A stretch of 64,000 nucleotides of DNA from Nitzschia sp. DOCU1 (lineage: Eukaryota > Bacillariophyta > Bacillariophyceae > Bacillariales > Bacillariaceae). This document shows positions 20,876-29,566 of the stretch, piece by piece. Every line of letters begins with the position of its first letter. Position 1 is the stretch's first letter. The position numbers and the translations under genes are program-made. Location of the stretch: contig OX595985.1 in assembly GCA_951394045.1 (NCBI GenBank), positions 2,170,001-2,234,000 on the forward strand, in the 5' to 3' direction. The notes below the pieces were generated by a model. It was not told the origin of the DNA. It saw only the letters and a list, made by a program, of their open reading frames with translations, and did no database searches.

Positions 20876-21556
20876 GATGGAATCGTTTCAACAGATTTTA
20901 ACCTCGATAGGATACTACTGCACGACAAGATTGGTGAATCTCAGCAACAACAACAGGGGAAGGATGTTGGAAAAGGTATAGTAGGAGTGTGGCCGACAGT
21001 GATAGGTGACAGAGAGAGGGTTGTTCCCAATGCAAGCAGCAGCGTCTCGTCGTACGACTTACTTGGCGTTTGGGACGAATGACCGTGCTTGGATGGTTTG
21101 CGGATGGACGGTCGGTGATGTCGTGCCAGCCGACGGCGTCAATGACGTGCGGATGCCGGTGGGAGATTGCCGGCGCGCACCAATGGCTGGCGGGCTGGAA
21201 ACACGTACTAAAGATAAGCCTATTACGTGGATATCCAGGCTCTGATAGTTTCATGACCGGGAATGGCTATCCGTGATTGCATTCCATCGGCTAGCAGTAG
21301 CAACCCAATCACTCAGCTTTGGCATCTATTAACTACAGTAGGCAGTCATCTCAATGACAACGCCACCTCTACCCATTCAAGGGAGGAGCGAAGCTATGTT
21401 GCTGCCGTAGTCACAGTCACTACCTTGTATTGCTATGGCTGGTGAATCCCATGAATTCAAGAGCAGGTAGAATACGAAAACTGCCGATGAAAGCTACGAG
21501 CACACAAGCCCAAGGAAATTCGATATATTCTAGACGTGCAACTACTAGTGATAAAA
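20876..21556. other. intergenic region
   Basis: 680 bases between two minus-strand genes, including the upstream region of the small membrane protein. An antisense ORF (21254-20898) has an ATG but no recognisable domain and was not accepted. Confidence 0.45.
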
Positions 21557-22393
21557 TTACGCATCCGCATCATCGGCAATCGCATTCAAGTGGCCCTCAA
21601 TCTCTTCTTCCGTCAGCACTGTAAACTTTCCATCCTTGCCTTCGACACTACCGACTTCAATTTCCGTTCCTCTAAAGTCACTTCCCAAGACATGTCCCAA
21701 GCATGTAATTGCTGTTCGAATGACTTGATCCTTGTCCATCTCCTTCATTTCTTTCACGCGCTTCTCCAAAAAGTTCATGGCTTCTTGTTCTTTTGGGCCA
21801 GAGGCAGACGCAAAAAAGGGTAAATAGTGCCCTGCGCAGTCCACCTTGAAGACTTGAGGACCCTTCTCGTCATCTACTCCAATGAAAAGCCCAATGCAGG
21901 CCAGAGGACGCATGTGTGCCGACTGTGTGTTGACTTGCGCCAAGTCGGCCATGCGACGTGCCAAGACGCCGACGGGCATTGGGTATCCATTGTCAAAGGC
22001 CCACTTTCCAGCCTCATAACGAGCACGCTGGACCATGGACTTGGAGTCGGCCATGGAACCAGTGACGCAGCATCCTATCTTCTGGGTCAAAGGGAAGAGA
22101 TGCGTGACACTGGAGGGTTCCATCAATCGATCGGGGACCTTTTTCTGGGTCACGACGCAGGCCGAATCCTTTCCGCGGACGGCAACACCCGTCAAACCAG
22201 AGTTGGCGGATTTGAAGCAATACTCCATCTGGTACAGCCGACCCTGCGGCGAAAAGATAGAAATGTGGTGATCATAGTTTCTGTTGATACATGGCAATAA
22301 CGAGGAGGCGGAAGAGACGATCGGATCGGTGAGACAACCAGCATTTCATGCCCCTCGAGCGAGTACTATACACACTTACGAATCGCGACTCAT
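21557..22393 (-). CDS. 20S proteasome subunit alpha type-6 (alpha-1)
   Basis: Two exons, 22393-22380 (only 14 nt) and 22280-21557, with a 99-nt intron (GTAAGT to CAG). Spliced product: 245 residues beginning MSRDSNYDHHISIFSPQG. The N-terminus is the proteasome alpha-subunit signature (HISIFSPQGRLYQMEYCFK), which gates the 20S core. VTQKKVPDRLMEP and QRARYEAGKW are typical of the PSMA6/alpha-1 branch, as is QVNTQSAHMRPLACIGLFIG. Alpha subunits are non-catalytic and form the outer ring. The tiny first exon means a gene finder that ignores splicing would start the protein wrongly at a TTG within the intron. Confidence in family is very high and in the alpha-1 branch high. Confidence 0.94.
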
Positions 22394-22854
22394 TGTGACA
22401 GTTTATCTATTCGGTGAAATATGGTTCCACAATGGATGCTTCTGCAATGAACACTACTAGCAATGAACAGTCAAATGATCAAGTGTCTTTGGGCAATTAC
22501 AAGGCGACGCTGTGCATGGCCATCGTCGTCGAGGCCTCCGCGGATCGTCTTGGTCGTCGCGACGCTTCATCTCGCTTCGTTTCGGATCTTCCCTCGGACG
22601 GGGTCCAGACGTATGGTCGTTCTAATCAGACGTATGGTCGTTCTAATCAAATCAGTATTGTTTGACTTAATCGACTCGAACTATATCATGCTGCCAACGG
22701 AAACTGTAGTACCACAGTCATTTTTTCTTATTCTCCAGCTCGAAACAGCGCTACTGTACCGGACTATATTACATTTCTACATAGTTTGGATTTGTAACCT
22801 AATTCCGTGCAGAAAACTAGAGTAGAGCAACAATGAGCGTTTGGAAGGGTGCTA
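22394..22854. other. intergenic region with a 21-bp direct duplication
   Basis: 460 bases. Two adjacent copies of CAGACGTATGGTCGTTCTAA plus T start at 22606 and 22627. A short plus-strand ORF spans them but shows no domain and has a non-ATG upstream opening. Confidence 0.5.
22606..22647 (+). repeat. 21-bp tandem duplication
   Basis: Two perfect head-to-tail copies of a 21-base unit containing ACGTATGGTCGTTCTAATC. It looks like a simple replication slip. Confidence 0.9.
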
Positions 22855-23836
22855 CTATTTCTTCTTCTCCTCTTCTCCCACGACACCACACTTGGCAATC
22901 GTAATTAAACGCGACGGACGCCCCGAGCTACTCCCAAACGTTTCAATCAACTTGACAACATCCCAACCTTCTTCGACGACTCCAAACACAACATGTCGGC
23001 CATCCAAATGAGACGTTTTGGCGGTCGTAATAAAGAATTGACTTCCATTTGTATTTTTGCCAGCATTCGCCATGCTCAACACGCCGGGACCGACATGTTT
23101 GAGCTGAAAATTTTCATCGGCAAATTTAGCACCATAAATTGAGAGTCCGCCTCGGCCATTGTGATCGGTAAAGTCACCGCCTTGGAGCATAAATCCAGGA
23201 ATGATGCGATGGAAACTACTTCCCTCATAGGCCAGACGGGCTCCGCGCGGATGCGTTTGGTCTCCACGGCACAAGGTTTCAAAGTTTTGGACAGTCTTGG
23301 GAACGACATTGCCATAGAGACCAATTACAATCCGACCGGCTGCGTGGCGGTCAATTTCAATATCAAAATAGACACGCGTAGTGACTTCTGCCTGAGGAGG
23401 GGCTAGAAATAGAATGAGCGAGCAATAGCAACAGGAGAGGCTTGTGAGAAACATATCATTATTTTTCTTTCATTGCTGTTGTTTGCCTTGCGCGCGTACC
23501 TGGTCCGTCTTGTGCCATGACCAACTCGCCATCCTCATTGATGGAATCTTTCGTCATGTTGATAAAGTAGTTGGCGGCAAAATAAGCGCCCATGGCACTG
23601 ACACCAAGACCGACCTGCCAAAGAATATTACTTCCTCCACCAGTTCCAGCTTTTGGTTTTTGTGTTGGTGGCGGTGATGAAAAACGCCGACATGTTGGCT
23701 GATGCGATTTGGAGCTTGACGCCACAGACCCATTTCTGGGTGCCTTGCAAGAATAGTGGCGGACACTCGACAAGCGAAGTGGATGGCTCGATGACAATCG
23801 GCACACGGCTCTTGCAGTTGATGCTACGAATGACAT
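22855..23836 (-). CDS. membrane-anchored cyclophilin (peptidyl-prolyl isomerase)
   Basis: Read here as one two-exon gene: 23836-23500 and 23402-22855, 294 residues. The 97-nt intron begins GTACGC after CCAG and ends TTTCTAG, in phase 1, and joins MAQDGP to [13 protein letters not shown] in frame. Exon 1 encodes an Arg/Ser-rich, acid-free N-terminus (mitochondrial-type presequence) and a hydrophobic helix ([21 protein letters not shown]). Exon 2 is a full cyclophilin domain with [38 protein letters not shown] and a Lys-rich end, so the active-site Arg, Phe, Gln and His are kept. It catalyses proline cis-trans isomerisation in protein folding. Without splicing, two separate ORFs remain: exon 1 stops at TAA 23461-23459, and a second ORF opens at ATG 23454, only four bases later, encoding a secretory-type signal peptide. 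Either an alternative form or non-functional intron sequence; see findings. Confidence 0.8.
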
Positions 23837-24302
23837 GGTGGGTGGTGCTGAAACAACTCTAGCAGGCAAGTCGAACGCCGCGGAGTGTAAAGGACGTACT
23901 CATGGTCGACAGCGTGGTGTGATGGATGGAGTAAATGGAATTTCCCGTTTCCGAGATTTGGCGCGCGCGCCGCAGACGATACACGTCACAGGCCACGCTA
24001 ACTATTGAGTCAAAGAAGTCCAGAATCTGGCGCGCCTGCATACTTGCTCCGTGCGTGCACTTCTTCATTCTATCGATGATGTCACGATGATGAGACCTCT
24101 CACTCATTTCAAAGGAGCAGGGCAAGGCTGTTTCGCATCATTATCTTTCTACTTCCAGTGGTCGTGGTGAAGAAGCACAAGAGTTTTTCCGTGGTGGAAG
24201 GAGGGGTTATGTTCGTGGTTGTAGATTTGTAATAGGAGTTGATGATCCCTGACTGCTGACCACGGCGCGGTCGCACCTCCCCGCCCTGTTATTGAAGCCA
24301 GA
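23837..24302. other. intergenic region between divergent genes
   Basis: 466 bases between the cyclophilin and exostosin-like genes. On the minus strand a 14-codon upstream ORF starts at ATG 23904 and ends before the cyclophilin ATG. No further gene is supported. Confidence 0.45.
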
Positions 24303-25568
24303 ATGGCAGCGTCATCGGTCCGACAAAGGCGAACATTTTTCATTGCCTGTTTTGTTTCCGTGTTATTGCTTTCGATTCGGTCGCTCCGGATCGGTACCCA
24401 AGTTGTGCCACTGGATGATGTGGACGATACCTCTTCGTCTCCCCGAAATGTGGTCGTTGCAACAGAATCGTCCAGACATGTTGTTGCCGCTAGGAAGAAT
24501 ATCACGGTCATGGTCGATTTACGAGCTGGATGGCGAGACTGGGGTTTCTCATTTTTCGAGGCCGATCAGCTCCAACTATATGGTCGAGCCAACTACAAAG
24601 TGAAGTGGTTCCACTTTACCAACGATCCCGACCAGCTTCGTCAATTGGCCAACGACCCGACGTCACATGCCTGTATCTTGGTGTCCAACCCCAAGGGACT
24701 CGACGAGATTCGACAAGAGCATGCACCCCATTGCAAGACTTGGATTATTAATGATGAATACTGTACTTATCATGGTGACATTCGGCATTACTATAACCAA
24801 CGAAATTCGTCCGCGGAACTCTTTGTACCACTTGGACCGCGTTTTGACTTTGACCGGGCGTACCGCCAACGAAATCCAGGCACGACGGCAGCTACACTGC
24901 GGTCAAATCTACCTCCAACACCACGATTTTCACAACGTCGCTACATGTTCAACGCTATCTTTTCCCAAAGCACCAGTGGCTCCCGCAAAGATTTGAAAGG
25001 GATCCTATTGCAAAATCCCAAGTACGCCAGGAACGACACGGAATCCTTCAACAGGGGTAAGGAGGAATATTACATTCAAATCCCAGGGAAGTGGCGGCGA
25101 CAAATGCACCCTGTTTTTCATGTCAATTCAAGTCAGTATGTGGAGATTCTGTCGCAATCCAAGTTCACGTTATCACCCACGGGGCACAATCCCGAGTGCT
25201 TTCGACTCTGGGAAAGCATCTTGATGGGTAGCATCCCAATTCTTGCTGTGGGAGACAAGGAGTATCAAACTCACAAATGCCCCAATGCCCTTCAACCAGT
25301 GTTGGAGTCGGCGCTTCACGATGCGGGGGTACCGGGGGACACCCTGCAGCGAGTCTTGGCACGTCCCGATCTTTATTTGGACGTACTTCAGGACAATTTG
25401 CCGTTTGTGGTGTTAAGCAATTGGACGCTATTGGAATCTACGCTGGATCGAATACTTGAACAGGGACAGGACGCTCTGGATGCACGGCAACGGCGACTTC
25501 GGGACTGGTACTACAAGTTCATGCAAGAGCGAGTGTGGATGTTGGAGGACTATCTTGTGCAAAGCTAA
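24303..25568 (+). CDS. exostosin/GT47-like glycosyltransferase
   Basis: A 421-residue type II membrane protein with a hydrophobic anchor at about 11-28 (FFIACFVSVLLLSIRSL), then a luminal region. The C-terminal half carries SKFTLSPTGHNPECFRLWES followed by GSIPIL, the characteristic nucleotide-sugar-binding block of exostosin-like (GT47) and RXYLT1-like enzymes, where the Glu contacts the donor. N-glycosylation sites are frequent. Probable Golgi enzyme adding a sugar to a cell-wall polysaccharide or glycoprotein; donor and acceptor are unknown. Single exon; ATG 24303. Oddity: the last codons and the stop (TAT CTT GTG CAA AGC TAA) lie in a 27-bp segment identical to the 3' flank of the LRR gene at 29567-31567, so the present C-terminus may have been redefined by that insertion. 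Confidence 0.75.
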   Translation: MAASSVRQRRTFFIACFVSVLLLSIRSLRIGTQVVPLDDVDDTSSSPRNVVVATESSRHVVAARKNITVMVDLRAGWRDWGFSFFEADQLQLYGRANYKVKWFHFTNDPDQLRQLANDPTSHACILVSNPKGLDEIRQEHAPHCKTWIINDEYCTYHGDIRHYYNQRNSSAELFVPLGPRFDFDRAYRQRNPGTTAATLRSNLPPTPRFSQRRYMFNAIFSQSTSGSRKDLKGILLQNPKYARNDTESFNRGKEEYYIQIPGKWRRQMHPVFHVNSSQYVEILSQSKFTLSPTGHNPECFRLWESILMGSIPILAVGDKEYQTHKCPNALQPVLESALHDAGVPGDTLQRVLARPDLYLDVLQDNLPFVVLSNWTLLESTLDRILEQGQDALDARQRRLRDWYYKFMQERVWMLEDYLVQS

Positions 25569-25641
25569 CGAAAGATGAATGTGCGCAGAAACACGGCTAT
25601 GTCGAAAGGGCCACGCCGCGTGTCGATGCTGTTACAGAAGC
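25552..25641 (-). pseudogene. decayed 3'-terminal fragment of an LRR gene
   Basis: Bases 25552-25578 are identical to 29522-29548, just past the stop of the LRR gene. Bases 25601-25641 match 29644-29684 with six differences in 41; in the LRR gene this codes for the stretch LLQQHRLSAWPFR. In this copy the minus-strand frame reads L-L-stop-Q-H-R then AWPFR, so it is dead. The ~95 bases between the two blocks in the LRR gene are shortened here to 22. It is the end of a lost LRR paralogue that now overlaps the last codons of the GT47-like gene. Confidence 0.7.
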
Positions 25642-25832
25642 CCCCACCGGCTGTCCACCACGAAATCTGCCGCCGCATCGTCCCCATCAACACGAAAAAT
25701 TGTATTATGTTGGCTTCATTGTGCTTTACGTTACCGCTATCTGCTGTTATATAAAAATGGACACGAAACTAATAAAAATTTGCCTCCAAGGGAACTCATC
25801 AATAGGATGCTGTTGCTGTCCTGCACCTTGCT

Positions 25833-26462
25833 TCATGACTCTTGTCTAGACAAAGATAAACTGCGAGTTGATGTTGTGAAAGCCACGGTGACAAACCAGG
25901 CACTTTCGCCTTCCCGTTGAAGGAAAATGTATCCATTCGATTCCAGTCACGCTCGAATCGCCATGTCGCATCCGTCAGGTTCATCAGCTTCCACCGGGAC
26001 GATGTCAAAGCCAATCTTGTCAAAATGATACTATTCAGGACGCTGAGTCCACCACCTTCAACTTCCAAGGAGAAAAAAAATAAAAATTGCATGGGGCAGG
26101 TGCTTCTGTACCAAATCGGTCAGTGGTAAGCAGGGTATCTCCATGGCATCCGCAATCGTTGCCTTCGGCCACCACTTGTTCCGAAAAGACGGCTTTGAAA
26201 ACTCCCAAATCCCTCCAACTGCTACTGAACCCGCCTCATACCAGTGCACTATTCCAGCCTCCTGACAAACGGCAGCATGGGCATTGGTATTGCCCACGCG
26301 ATTTTTCACCAGAGCCGCATAATTTCGAGGGCTTACTTCGATCAAGAGGCCAGTCCAATTCATAGATTTTTCAAAGAAGTAAGACTTGCTGAATCTACTG
26401 AGTCCGTCCAGAGCTCCCGTTTCCAAATGGCGACCATTACCCACATTCTGCAACCAACGCAT
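25833..26462 (-). pseudogene. decayed FkbM-family methyltransferase
   Basis: Minus-strand remains of a SAM-dependent methyltransferase of the FkbM type. The first frame from ATG 26462 reads LETGALDGLSRFSKSYFFEK then NWTGLLIEVSPRNYAALV, the motif I region. Near 26070 a long T-run shifts the frame and SLEVEGGGLSVLNSI follows. Near 26022 it shifts again to FDKIGFDIVPVEADEPD. TGA at 25948-25946 interrupts this third frame, after which LESNGYIFLQREG and AWFVT complete the family pattern to a stop at 25833. Two frameshifts plus a nonsense codon, and no intron signals, mean it is a pseudogene. The N-terminus is also short for the family. Its start overlaps a 39-bp tandem duplication. Confidence 0.75.
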
Positions 26463-26508
26463 TAAAATTCGACCATTACATACATTCTGAAATCAACGCA
26501 TTAAAATT
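26431..26508 (+). repeat. 39-bp tandem duplication
   Basis: Copy 1 is 26431-26469 and copy 2 is 26470-26508, each starting CGACCATTAC and ending CAACGCATTAAAATT, with four differences. The first copy contains the FkbM pseudogene's start codon. Confidence 0.9.
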
Positions 26509-27547
26509 CGGTCTTCTCGTTGGGAATCATATTATCTCCCGGTTTCGGCCCGTTGTGTGCATCTTTCCGCTCTATTTTATTGGATGATTGAGCAAAGGAA
26601 GACGGCCCATCCCATCGGTTGAAATCGGTTGCGCCCAAGAGCGCAGAATTTACCAACAAGCTCGATAGGCAATGTCAACCAACCATCTAAGGCAAAAGCG
26701 CCTCCCACGCTGGAATGTGCAACTCGTAGTACATAATCCTGACAGGCAAGATCCCCGTCAATAACTATTGAAAGGAAAATAAGCGTGATGGACGGCGGAT
26801 TTTTGCGTCCGGCTCAACAGCTGCATTCATCTCTTCCTTGTTCAAACATAATCACATACATTCGCATTACCCTTTCGTACCAGGTACGTACTCACACAAG
26901 AAATACCGTGAAATGAAAGGCAGATTGTGGGGTTCAGTCAGATATTAGGGCAAGTGCTGAGCTCCCATACTACATTACGTATTCTCTCTACCGTACCATC
27001 AATGAATAATCGGATGCAATTGCAATTGTTCGATGCGACAAATTTGCCTTATTACAACCGGTATTATTGGGCGTCAAAGTTCTTTGAAATTTCAGCATAA
27101 CGACGCCAAATATTAATATGTGGCTATGGCGTTGCGGTCGACTTCGGTAGCTAGTGAAGTTCGCCGAAAACAAAAAATGTTTGTACGAGTTTACCCTCTT
27201 CTTCCGAAATGCCGTCCTTGATCCCGATACAAAAAAATTCTCCGGTTGGGTACTAAGCGCACGGCCGATCGTATTGAAAAGGAGGAATGGAGAGATGCTC
27301 CATCCATCTGCTTTCTTACTTATTTGATGTAAAATGAATCTGACAACAGGGCGAATTCACCATGAATCTCAAATGAATCTAAGATAGGAATGAGGGGATG
27401 CGAAGATCTTTTCATTCTATGCATGATCAGATAGAGTGAAGGATTTACAGCTACCACCGATTACAGATTTTCCCATAAAACTGAAATCTTTGTTGCGTTG
27501 AAACGCATCGACAAGGAAAAGTTTGTTCAAAGAAAAACACCATCACC
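26509..27547. other. intergenic region upstream of the phosphate transporter
   Basis: About 1.04 kb with no supported ORF or RNA. It should include the promoter of the PiT gene. Confidence 0.5.
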
Positions 27548-29227
27548 ATGTCTGATGCTGCGTACCCTGAGTATCTCTGGATTGTTGTCCTGGGCTGCCT
27601 GTTTGCATTTGGATATGCATTTCTCATCGGGGCGAACGATGTCGCCAACGCCTTCGGTTCATCTGTTGCTGCCAAGTCGCTCACACTTACGCAGGCTGTA
27701 ATTGCCGCCTCCATCTTTGAGTTCTGCGGTGCCCTATTCCTTGGTGCCGCCGTTACAAACACCATCCGTTCAAAGATTGTTGACACGGATATATACGCGG
27801 CTGAACCAGACGTCCTCATGCTTGGTATGTTCTGTGCTCAAATGGCAGCATCCTCCCAACTCTTGATTGCTACCCACCTTGGCTTCCCAGTCTCGACTAC
27901 CCATGATATCATCGGAGCCATCATGGGATTCTCGATTGCTGCCAAGGGCTGGGACTCCATTCAATGGGACGTTGCCACGGGTCTTTTCAAGAGTTGGGTC
28001 CTCTCCCCTTTGATTGCTGGAACTCTTGGTTTCATCTTCTTTGCTTTTTGCAGGTATGCCATTCTTGAAAGTGCCCACCCACTGAGTCGTGCCTTCTATC
28101 TTTTCCCGGTTGTCTTGACTGTTGGTATCGGAATTGACTTATTCTACACGTTGTGTAAGTCCCCTTCATCGACTGCTTGCGTGTCCTAATAGCCTACGTC
28201 TGCTCCCGCTGACCATCTTTCTTTTGTTAACGAGGTAGTCAAGGTTGCAGGCAACAAGGATGTCGCTGAAGCAATGACACCTCAAAAGGGTGCAGGAATT
28301 GCATTCGGAGCCGCCGCGGGTTGCGGTCTCATTTGGATCTTCCTTCTTGGCCCCATTGCAATGAAGCGAATCGAAGCGGCCAGGGTAGCCAGGGAGGCAG
28401 CCGCAGAGAAGGCAGTCGACGTGGAAGCAAAGGTCCTCGACGTCGAAGCCAACGACGATATCAAGAAGGAGGATGAAGAAGCCGATCCCGAATCGGAAGA
28501 ATCTGGCGCGGGGGTTGTCGAGGAGAAGCCTGCCCCCGCCGCAAGCCCCGTCGAGGAAGAAGTGCAACAAACTTCTACCCCGGAGAAGAGGGACTCTGCG
28601 TTTATGGCTTCTCTCAAGAACTTACACGCAAACACTCTTGGCCAAGATCTCCATGCTCAATCTATGCACGAGAGCCAGCGTGCGTGTGAAATTTGGGACG
28701 CTGCCACCGAGTACGACACTGATACCGAGGCCCTCTTCAACATCATCCAAGTCTTCACTGCCTGCCTCAACTCGTTTGCTCACGGAGCGAACGACGTGTC
28801 CAATGCAATTGCTCCGATTAGTGCCATACTTTGGATTTACGACCAAGGTGATGTTCCTTCCAAGTCAGCTGTTCCCAAGTGGCTTTTGGCTATGGGAGGC
28901 GCTGGCATTGTTGTTGGTTTGGCTTTGTATGGATACCGTGTCATGAAGTCAGTTGGCTATAAGCTGACCAAGTTGTCTCCTTCCCGTGGAGCTTCCGCCG
29001 AGCTTGCGGCATCCTTGACTGTGGTCACAGCCTCCTTCTTGGAGATCCCCGTCTCCTCCACTCAATGCATTGTGGGAGCCGTCTCAGGTGTTGGTCTTGT
29101 TAATGGACCGAAGAACGTCCAGTGGCTCTTCTTGTTGCGAGTAATGTTCGGGTGGGTTGTCAACTTTTTCAGCTCTTGCATCGTCGCCGCTGGAATATTT
29201 TCCTTCGCCTACTTTTCTCCCAACTAA
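27548..29227 (+). CDS. inorganic phosphate transporter, PiT family (SLC20/Pho89-like)
   Basis: Two exons, 27548-28154 and 28239-29227, with an 84-nt intron (GTAAGT to TAG, phase 1) that rejoins LFYTL to FKVAGNKDVAE. The product has 531 residues. It shows the two inverted PHO4 repeats that define PiT transporters: GANDVANAFGSSVAAKS near residue 28 and HGANDVSNAIAP in the second half, with further helices around each. QLLIATHLGFPVSTTHDIIG and VSSTQCIVGAV are the paired phosphate-coordinating hairpins. A central, charged hydrophilic loop rich in Glu, Ala and Lys separates the halves, as is usual. It imports phosphate with Na+ (or H+) across the plasma membrane. The intron lies in the first half. 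ATG at 27548 follows ACCATCACC. Confidence 0.93.
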
Positions 29228-29566
29228 GGAAAAGAGAAATGGCGCCCACCACTCCCTATTTCATTTAAGGTTGAGGAAGAACTACCAGTGTTACCTTGTT
29301 TGCTTGATCTAGCACTAACCGCCCTCGTTTGCTGGTGACACCTGAATCTACATGTTAACTAATCTGAAACTTAGTGATCGTTTATTATACAACAAGGACT
29401 AAAGCCTTGCATATCCGATCAAATAGAATCTACGCAGGATCGAATACATAAACAAGGGCACGAAGCTCTGGACTGATAGTAGAAGTTCATAAAAGGGCGT
29501 GCTGAGTGGATGATGTAGAACGATCTTGTGCAAAGCTAACGAAAGATGATGCTCGTAAACAATTTG
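29228..29566. other. intergenic region between convergent genes
   Basis: 339 bases containing the 3' ends of the PiT and LRR genes. 29522-29548 is the 27-bp block also found at the end of the GT47-like gene. Confidence 0.5.

Noticed and set aside
20898..21254. 118-codon minus-strand ORF
   Set aside because: It has an ATG, but no domain, odd composition and no splice support.
22414..22665. Plus-strand ORF over the 21-bp duplication
   Set aside because: Opens at GTG; the repeat gives a coding look, but no domain is present.
22855..23454. Cyclophilin as a separate secreted 199-residue gene
   Set aside because: The start lies four bases after the upstream stop, leaving no room for a promoter or 3' end; a GT-AG intron joins both parts in frame. 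Kept as a possible alternative form in the findings.
23859..24125. 88-codon minus-strand ORF upstream of the cyclophilin
   Set aside because: Opens at TTG; its end is the 14-codon upstream ORF; no domain.
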